NCBI GenBank assembly: GCA_902470915.1
Contig: CABRIB010000070.1
Span: 1 to 9,753, forward strand
From: an uncultured Collinsella sp.
GTDB lineage: Bacteria > Actinomycetota > Coriobacteriia > Coriobacteriales > Coriobacteriaceae
DNA length: 9,753 nt
Direction of reading: 5' to 3'
The translations under genes were made by a program, and so were the position numbers. The first letter of the stretch is position 1. Each line of letters begins with the position of its first letter. The notes beneath the pieces are model-generated. The model made no database searches and was not told where the DNA came from. It was given only the letters and a program-made list of their open reading frames with translations. Of the stretch, positions 5,882 to 9,753 are shown piece after piece.

Positions 5882-5955
5882 TGTTCAAAAAAGAACAAAG
5901 ATAAACAAATTATTGTTGCAGTCGGTGTTCGAATGTGTTCAAATAAACATGAACA
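5882..5955 (+). promoter_or_regulatory. lacA promoter region with TGTTC repeats
   Basis: TTGCAG (5916-5921) and TCAAAT (5939-5944), 17 bp apart, are candidate -35 and -10 boxes. Around them are an inverted repeat TGTTC-6-GAACA (5882-5897), direct TGTTC copies 10 bp apart (5926-5930, 5936-5940), and TGTTCA-8-TGAACA (5936-5955). TGTTCGAATGT (5926-5936) is nearly identical to an element in the lacF promoter. The leader to lacA would be about 100 bases. Helically phased repeats across a promoter suggest regulator binding. Which regulator cannot be told from the window; a DeoR-type LacR encoded elsewhere is one possibility. Confidence 0.45.
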
Positions 5956-6049
5956 GTGAAGAACCGCACATTCAGATGCCCGGACCTGAACGCGATTCAA
6001 CACTTCCAAACAGAAACTACGCACCTGCGTATCTCTCAAGGAGGATGTC

Positions 6050-6478
6050 ATGAGGGTTGTAATCGCTTCCGATGCCGACGGTATGTCGATGAAGGAGTCC
6101 ATCAAGGAGATGCTCATCGCCGACGGTCACGAGGTCGTCGACTATTCCGAGACCCCTGCCGCGGACTTTGTCGATTCCGCCACCGCCGTTGCCAAGGACC
6201 TGCTGGAGCACAAGGATTCCCAGGGCTTCGCATTCGATAAGTACGGCGTCGGCTCCTATATGGCCGCCGTCAAGATCAAGGGTATGGTTGTCGCCAACAT
6301 TTCCGACGAGCGTTCCGCCTACATGACCCGCGAGCACAACGGCTCGCGCATGGTCACCATGGGCCCGGGCGTTGTGGGCACCGAGGTCGCCAAGAAGATC
6401 GCCCGTGAGTTCCTGCGTGCCCAGTACGCCGGCGGCCGTCACCAGATCCGTGTCGACATGCTCAACAAGATGGCCTAA
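6050..6478 (+). CDS. lacA: Galactose-6-phosphate isomerase subunit LacA
   Basis: LacA and LacB together isomerise D-galactose-6-phosphate to D-tagatose-6-phosphate in the cytoplasm. The protein has 142 residues, the usual LacA length, and belongs to the RpiB/LacA/LacB fold. Family landmarks are VVIASDADG (3-11), FDKYGVGSYMAAVKIKGMV (about 62-80), SDERSAYMTREHN, GPGVVG and the C-terminal GGRHQIRVDMLNKMA, all very close to lactococcal LacA as I recall it. Asp63 stands where LacB has the catalytic-type Cys67, as expected for the partner subunit. A strong AAGGAGG (6038-6044) lies five bases before the ATG. It is first in a likely lacA-lacB unit, with lacB 63 bp downstream and no terminator between. 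Confidence 0.95.
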   Translation: MRVVIASDADGMSMKESIKEMLIADGHEVVDYSETPAADFVDSATAVAKDLLEHKDSQGFAFDKYGVGSYMAAVKIKGMVVANISDERSAYMTREHNGSRMVTMGPGVVGTEVAKKIAREFLRAQYAGGRHQIRVDMLNKMA

Positions 6479-6541
6479 CGAGAGCCACCGAGAACTCGAA
6501 CTTCTACCTCAACTTGTGAATTCAGACGAAAGGACGTTCTG

Positions 6542-7066
6542 ATGAAGAAGACCATCGCAATCGGTTGCGACCATATCGTTACGGACGAGAAGATCTATCT
6601 GGCCGACCGCCTGGAGCAGGCTGGCTACAAGGTGCTCGACTGCGGCACCTACAGCCACACCCGTACGCACTATCCCATCTACGGTAAGGCCGTGGGCGAG
6701 GCTGTTGCCAGCGGCAAGGCCGACTTTGGCGTGGCCCTGTGCGGCACCGGCATCGGCATCACCAACGCCGTCAACAAGGTTCCCGGCGCCCGCTGCGCCC
6801 TGGTCCGCGACATGACCTCTGCCCTGTATGCCCGTCGCGAGCTCAACGCCAACATCGTGGGCTTTGGCGGCAAGATCACCGGCGAGTTCCTGATGGCCGA
6901 TATCATGCTTGCCTTCCTGGAGGAGCCCTACGAGAAGACTCCCGAGCACGACGCCCTGATCGCCAAGATCGACGCCTGCAATAAGGCCGACGCCGAGGCT
7001 CAGGCTGACCCGCACTTCTTTGACGAGTTCCTCGAGAAGTGGGACCGCGGCGAATACCACGACTAG
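6542..7066 (+). CDS. lacB: Galactose-6-phosphate isomerase subunit LacB
   Basis: This is the partner of LacA in converting galactose-6-phosphate to tagatose-6-phosphate. It has 174 residues against about 171 in Firmicutes. Key features are IAIGCDHIVTDEK (5-17), CGTYSHTRTHYPIYGKAVGEAV (34-55) and the RpiB-type active-site loop ALCGTGIGITNAVNKVPG with Cys67 and Thr69. Further on are ALVRDMTSALYARRELNANIVGFGGKITGE and the LacB tail HFFDEFLEKWDRGEYHD. The ATG is preceded by AAAGGA (6529-6534) at seven bases. The gene is followed within four bases of its stop codon by a strong palindrome (7071-7097), also found after lacC. Confidence 0.96.
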   Translation: MKKTIAIGCDHIVTDEKIYLADRLEQAGYKVLDCGTYSHTRTHYPIYGKAVGEAVASGKADFGVALCGTGIGITNAVNKVPGARCALVRDMTSALYARRELNANIVGFGGKITGEFLMADIMLAFLEEPYEKTPEHDALIAKIDACNKADAEAQADPHFFDEFLEKWDRGEYHD

Positions 7067-7069
7067 TGG

Positions 7070-7110
7070 GGTTACGCGGTTTTCCAAACCGCGTAACGCG
7101 TCGACGCTGC
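7070..7110 (+). repeat. REP-like palindrome, copy 1 (after lacB)
   Basis: GTTACGCGGTTT (7071-7082) and AAACCGCGTAAC (7086-7097) form a perfect 12-bp stem with a 3-base loop. After four variable bases comes CGACGCTGC (7102-7110). The same stem, spacing and 9-mer follow the lacC stop codon (9315-9356). No T tract follows. It may stabilise the 3' end of the lacAB message or terminate weakly. Confidence 0.8.
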
Positions 7111-7226
7111 GCGACGCTCAGGCACCCCATCTCGCCGCTCAAACCGTCGCTCGCGTACATGAAGTACGCGTCGCTCCTCTTTCGCGGCGACCTGGGGCAC
7201 CTGAGCGCCGCTCGCTGACGTTTGAG
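7111..7226. repeat. Long structured non-coding segment between lacB and the epimerase gene
   Basis: Arms 7115-7138 and 7184-7207 are inverted and match at 20 of 24 positions. Within the loop, CGCGTAC (7152-7158) and GTACGCG (7164-7170) form a perfect 7-bp hairpin. An alternative pairing, CTCAAAC (7138-7144) with GTTTGAG (7220-7226), overlaps the first. It looks like a composite palindromic element continuing from the REP-like copy, or a folded RNA. No protein-coding sense is apparent. Confidence 0.6.
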
Positions 7227-7443
7227 TGACCTGTGAGATCGCCCCTGTTGTTGCGAAGTGTTCTGGTACGGCGAGCTGCTCCGATAACACGTTTGCTTGC
7301 TTGGCTTGAGTGCTTCGCTCTTGGCTGTACTTGGCGATTTGCAGCTTTTCAATTGACGGCTCGCGTTTCTGTGAGGGGGCGCGGGCCGGTTTTCTATCAG
7401 CCCTATTGACTTGGCGGGCTGTCGTAAGAAAGGGAAGGCTCCT
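7227..7443 (+). other. Leader region of the epimerase-like gene, nothing firm seen
   Basis: This is the rest of the 377-bp gap before the epimerase-like gene. It is less GC-rich and holds short imperfect repeats of CTTGGC (around 7300-7340 and 7410). TTGAC occurs at 7353 and 7406, but no well-spaced -10 box accompanies either. The only clear signal is the GGGAAGG ribosome site just before 7444. Confidence 0.5.
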
Positions 7444-8325
7444 ATGGAGTTTGTTCTTGATAACGGTTCTATCCGTGTAGCACTGAGCACGGCGGGCGGG
7501 TCGTTCACTTCTATTGCGGCCAACGGCCGTGAGTACCTGTGGCAGGGTGATCCGGCGGTCTGGTCGGGCCAGGCACCCATTTGCTTCCCGATCTGCGGTG
7601 GCCTTCGTGACGGTCGCGCAATGACCATGGGCGGCCGCGAGGTCAAGCTCGCCCGCCACGGCTTTGCGCGCAAGCAGGAGTGGAAGCTCGAGGAGCAGAG
7701 CGACAACATGGTTGCGCTGAGCTTAAGCTCTGCCGACCATGTCGAGTTGCTCGAGCAGTACCCGTATCCGTTTAAGATCGTTGCCCGTTACACGATCGAT
7801 TCGGAAAAGGTTGCCGTGTCGTACGAGGTGACCAATGAGGGCACCGAGGACATGCCGTTCTTTGTGGGCGGTCACCCCGGCTTTAAGTGCCCGCTCGACG
7901 AGGGCGAGTCCTATGACGATTATGAGCTTCGTTTTGAGCAGCGTGAGGCCACCGAGCTCTGTACTGCCGTTCCCTCGACGGGCCTGATTGATGTTGAGCA
8001 TCGCAGCAAGAACCCCATGATCGGCCAGAACCTGCCGCTTACTCACGAACTCTTCGACTTCGCGGAGACCATCTTCGACGTGCTCGAGAGCCGTGTGGTT
8101 ACGCTGACCAAGAAAACCGAGGACAAGGGCGTGCGCCTGACGTTCCCCGATATGCCGTACCTGATTGTGTGGAGCAAGCCCGAGGGCGACTTTGTGGCTG
8201 TTGAACCGTGGGGTGGTCTGTCCACCTGCTCCGACGAGGACGATATTCTGGAGCACAAGCGTGGCTGCCTGGTGGCCAAGCCGGGAGAGACCGTCACTCG
8301 CGGCTTTGAGATCGAGATCCTTTAA
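7444..8325 (+). CDS. lacX: Aldose 1-epimerase family protein, LacX type
   Basis: Members of this galactose-mutarotase-like family interconvert alpha and beta anomers of sugars or sugar phosphates. LacX-type members sit in lac PTS operons and their exact substrate is uncertain. The 293-residue protein has the family landmarks PICFPICGGLRDG (45-57), ARHGFAR with His72, FFVGGHPGFKCPL with His144, and VAVEPWGG with Glu254, the expected base. The frame is also open upstream from a TTG at 7411, but the ATG at 7444 follows AGGGAAGG (7431-7438) at a normal distance and gives the family's usual N-terminus (FVLDNGSIRVAL), so it is preferred. lacC follows 53 bp downstream after a small hairpin, so the two are probably one message. 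A promoter was not found, so readthrough from lacB is possible. Confidence 0.88.
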   Translation: MEFVLDNGSIRVALSTAGGSFTSIAANGREYLWQGDPAVWSGQAPICFPICGGLRDGRAMTMGGREVKLARHGFARKQEWKLEEQSDNMVALSLSSADHVELLEQYPYPFKIVARYTIDSEKVAVSYEVTNEGTEDMPFFVGGHPGFKCPLDEGESYDDYELRFEQREATELCTAVPSTGLIDVEHRSKNPMIGQNLPLTHELFDFAETIFDVLESRVVTLTKKTEDKGVRLTFPDMPYLIVWSKPEGDFVAVEPWGGLSTCSDEDDILEHKRGCLVAKPGETVTRGFEIEIL

Positions 8326-8342
8326 CGAGTTATCGTATGTTT

Positions 8343-8362
8343 GGGGCGGGTTATGCCGCCCC
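8343..8362 (+). other. GC hairpin just upstream of lacC
   Basis: GGGGCGG (8343-8349) and CCGCCCC (8356-8362) form a perfect 7-bp stem with a 6-base loop. It ends six bases before the AGGAG ribosome site of lacC. No T tract follows. It could affect mRNA processing or lacC translation. Confidence 0.55.
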
Positions 8363-8378
8363 GGAACAGGAGTTCAAC

Positions 8379-9314
8379 ATGATTCTGACCGTTACCATGA
8401 ACCCGTCGATTGATACGCGCTATCAGCTCGACAAGCTGATCATCGACGATGTTAACCGCGTGACGCCCGAAAAGACCGCTGGCGGCAAGGGCCTCAACGT
8501 GAGCCGTGTGCTGCTGCAGTTGGGCGACGATGTGCTCGCGACCGGTCTGCTCGGCGGCCACATGGGTGCCTATATGGCCGAGCTTATGGACGCCGATGGC
8601 GTCAAGAACGACTTTGTGCCCATCGCCGGTGAGACGCGTATTTGCCTGAATATCCTGCACGAGGGTAATCAGACCGAGCTGCTGGAGAGCGGCCCGCAGA
8701 TCGCCCCGGCCGAGCTCGAGGCCTTTACGGCCAAGTTCGCCGAGCTCGCAGCAAAGGCGGACGTTGTGACGCTTTCGGGCTCGCTGCCGCGCGGCGTCGA
8801 TGCCGGCTACTATGCCGAGCTCGTCAAGATCGCCGAGGAGGCGGGCGCCAAGGTGCTGCTCGACACCTCGGGTGCATCGCTGGAGGCCGCTCTGGAGTCC
8901 GACGCTAAGCCTGAGCTCGTAAAGCCCAACCTGACCGAGATTAACGGCCTGCTGGGTACGTCCTTTACGACCGATGATGTTGATGCCCTGCGCGAGGCGC
9001 TTGCCGCCGATAGCCGCTTTGCCGGTATTCCCTGGGTTGTCGTTTCGATGGGCGCCGCCGGTTCGGTGGGCTTCCATGAGGGTCGCGCGTTCCGCGCCAA
9101 GACGCCTGCGATTGCGGCTGTGAACGCGACGGGTTCCGGTGACTCGACCATCGCCGGCTTTGCGCATGCTATTGCTGCTGGTGCCGACGACGTCACGGTG
9201 CTCAAGACCGCCAATACTTGCGGCAAGCTCAACGCCATGGATCCCAAGACCGGCCATCTGGTCATGGACCGCTGGGACGAGATCTACAACAGCGTTGAAG
9301 TAACGGAGCTGTAG
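8379..9314 (+). CDS. lacC: Tagatose-6-phosphate kinase
   Basis: This PfkB/ribokinase-family enzyme phosphorylates D-tagatose-6-phosphate with ATP to tagatose-1,6-bisphosphate. The 311-residue length is typical of LacC. It opens with ILTVTMNPSIDTRYQL, the hallmark of the LacC/FruK branch, followed by the substrate-binding TAGGKGLNVSR (33-43). VVTLSGSLPRG and LVKPNLTEINGLLG mark the middle, and the second PfkB signature NATGSGDSTIAGF (249-261) has catalytic Asp255. The upstream in-frame ATG at 8337 is rejected because AGGAG (8368-8372) lies six bases before 8379 and the family sequence starts there. FruK (1-phosphofructokinase) is the main alternative, but the lac context favours LacC. The product's aldolase, LacD, is not in the window. 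The stop codon is followed directly by a REP-like palindrome. Confidence 0.92.
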   Translation: MILTVTMNPSIDTRYQLDKLIIDDVNRVTPEKTAGGKGLNVSRVLLQLGDDVLATGLLGGHMGAYMAELMDADGVKNDFVPIAGETRICLNILHEGNQTELLESGPQIAPAELEAFTAKFAELAAKADVVTLSGSLPRGVDAGYYAELVKIAEEAGAKVLLDTSGASLEAALESDAKPELVKPNLTEINGLLGTSFTTDDVDALREALAADSRFAGIPWVVVSMGAAGSVGFHEGRAFRAKTPAIAAVNATGSGDSTIAGFAHAIAAGADDVTVLKTANTCGKLNAMDPKTGHLVMDRWDEIYNSVEVTEL

Positions 9315-9356
9315 GGTTACGCGGTTTTACCAAACCGCGTAACCAGCCGACGCTGC
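9315..9356 (+). repeat. REP-like palindrome, copy 2 (after lacC)
   Basis: Bases 9315-9327 and 9332-9344 form a perfect 13-bp stem with a 4-base loop, starting on the base after the lacC stop codon. The stem sequence, the four-base gap and the following CGACGCTGC (9348-9356) match the copy after lacB (7070-7110). Confidence 0.8.
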
Positions 9357-9420
9357 AAGCCCGCCAGAGCGGCAATCTGCCTTTCGTTTCAAGGCACTTT
9401 GCTCGCTCTGGCGGGCTTTC
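9357..9420 (+). terminator. Long-stem hairpin, probable terminator of lacC
   Basis: AAGCCCGCCAGAGCG (9357-9371) pairs perfectly with 9404-9418 (15 bp). The 32-base loop contains an inner stem, TGCCTT (9378-9383) with AAGGCA (9391-9396). Only TTTC follows, so termination is likely but not textbook. Confidence 0.6.
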
Positions 9421-9456
9421 GCTCATATGACCCAATCCGCTGTCAAGAGCCACAAT

Positions 9457-9492
9457 GGCCCCGCCGACCGCTTGCAATCGGTCGGCGGGGCC
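9457..9492. terminator. 14-bp GC hairpin downstream of lacC
   Basis: GGCCCCGCCGACCG (9457-9470) and CGGTCGGCGGGGCC (9479-9492) pair perfectly around an 8-base loop. There is no T tract on either side, so it may be a structural element or a terminator helped by other factors. It is the third strong hairpin in the 180 bp after lacC. Confidence 0.45.
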
Positions 9493-9753
9493 TGCCGTTA
9501 ACCCGTCCCGGTCCGCCCCCGGCATGTCGTCGACGCCTTCGGCTCAGTCTCATATCCGCGGATACCGTTCTGCCGGCCCGCACTCCATTCCTTCGGCGGG
9601 GTTCCCCAAGTCTGTCGAGGCGCATGCGGAGGGCTCCGCGCGCACAGCGAAATAGGGGGTATCCCCGAAGGCCGCCCGGCTCGCCGGGACGGGGGCTGTG
9701 TCTATTCCGCGCCCTCCCGGCACATCATGCCGAGGGCCCAGAGCCACCTCACG
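9493..9753. other. GC-rich tail with small hairpins, no gene recognised
   Basis: Nothing here is recognised as a protein or known RNA. A minus-strand frame is open from the window end to 9550, but its Pro/Arg/Ala-rich translation resembles no family I know and no ribosome site is seen. Several local stems occur: CCCGG-CTCG-CCGGG (9675-9688); GGGG-TAT-CCCC (9656-9666); and a 10-bp bulged stem at 9711-9737 (GCCCTC/GAGGGC with inner GGCA/TGCC). It could be part of a structured RNA or dispersed element continuing past the window. Confidence 0.35.

Noticed and set aside
6903..7709. Long minus-strand open frame over lacB, the gap and lacX
   Set aside because: It is antisense to two clear genes and covers the palindromic gap; the Arg/Ser/Pro-rich translation has no homology that I recognise.
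8337..8378. Upstream in-frame ATG for lacC
   Set aside because: It would add 14 residues translated from the hairpin and ribosome-site region; the ATG at 8379 has a good AGGAG and the conserved family N-terminus.
9550..9753. Minus-strand frame open to the window edge
   Set aside because: It has no recognised domain, no ribosome site and falls in a hairpin-rich segment. I kept it only as a remark on the tail region.

Overview
The window is a lactose/galactose-6-phosphate utilisation region from a moderately high-GC bacterium. The proteins closely resemble the classical Gram-positive lac PTS and tagatose-6-phosphate proteins. Codon choice, GC content and gene set fit a gut Coriobacteriia member such as Collinsella, but that assignment is inference and no marker gene is present.

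Layout. On the minus strand lie lacE (lactose PTS EIICB, 605-2380) and, downstream of it, lacG (6-phospho-beta-galactosidase, truncated at the window start). A 356-bp divergent control region (2381-2736) separates lacE from a plus-strand LacI-family regulator (2737-3741). Next on the plus strand is lacF (EIIA-lactose, 3956-4294), which has its own upstream control region and a strong terminator. Then comes a non-coding stretch holding a 162-bp quasi-palindrome built around a second terminator, followed by an unrecognised membrane protein gene (4711-5742) with its own terminator. The pathway genes follow: lacA (6050-6478), lacB (6542-7066), an aldose-1-epimerase-like gene (lacX type, 7444-8325) and lacC (8379-9314). 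About 440 bp of hairpin-rich, apparently non-coding DNA closes the window.

How the genes work together. LacF passes phosphate to LacE, which imports lactose as lactose-6-phosphate. LacG splits this into glucose and galactose-6-phosphate. LacA and LacB together isomerise galactose-6-phosphate to tagatose-6-phosphate, and LacC phosphorylates that to tagatose-1,6-bisphosphate. The LacX-type protein probably speeds anomer interconversion of a sugar intermediate. The tagatose-bisphosphate aldolase (LacD) is not in this window.

The most interesting material is non-coding. There is a pair of inverted 34-bp LacI-type operator copies between lacE and the regulator. An 11-bp element (ACCRTTCACSG) recurs four times, in front of lacE/regulator, lacF and lacA. 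The lacF and lacA promoters also share a TGTTYGAATGT element. A large palindrome surrounds an internal terminator. Two near-identical REP-like palindromes sit directly after the lacB and lacC stop codons. I saw no CRISPR array, transposase, phage gene, toxin system or other obviously new protein system.
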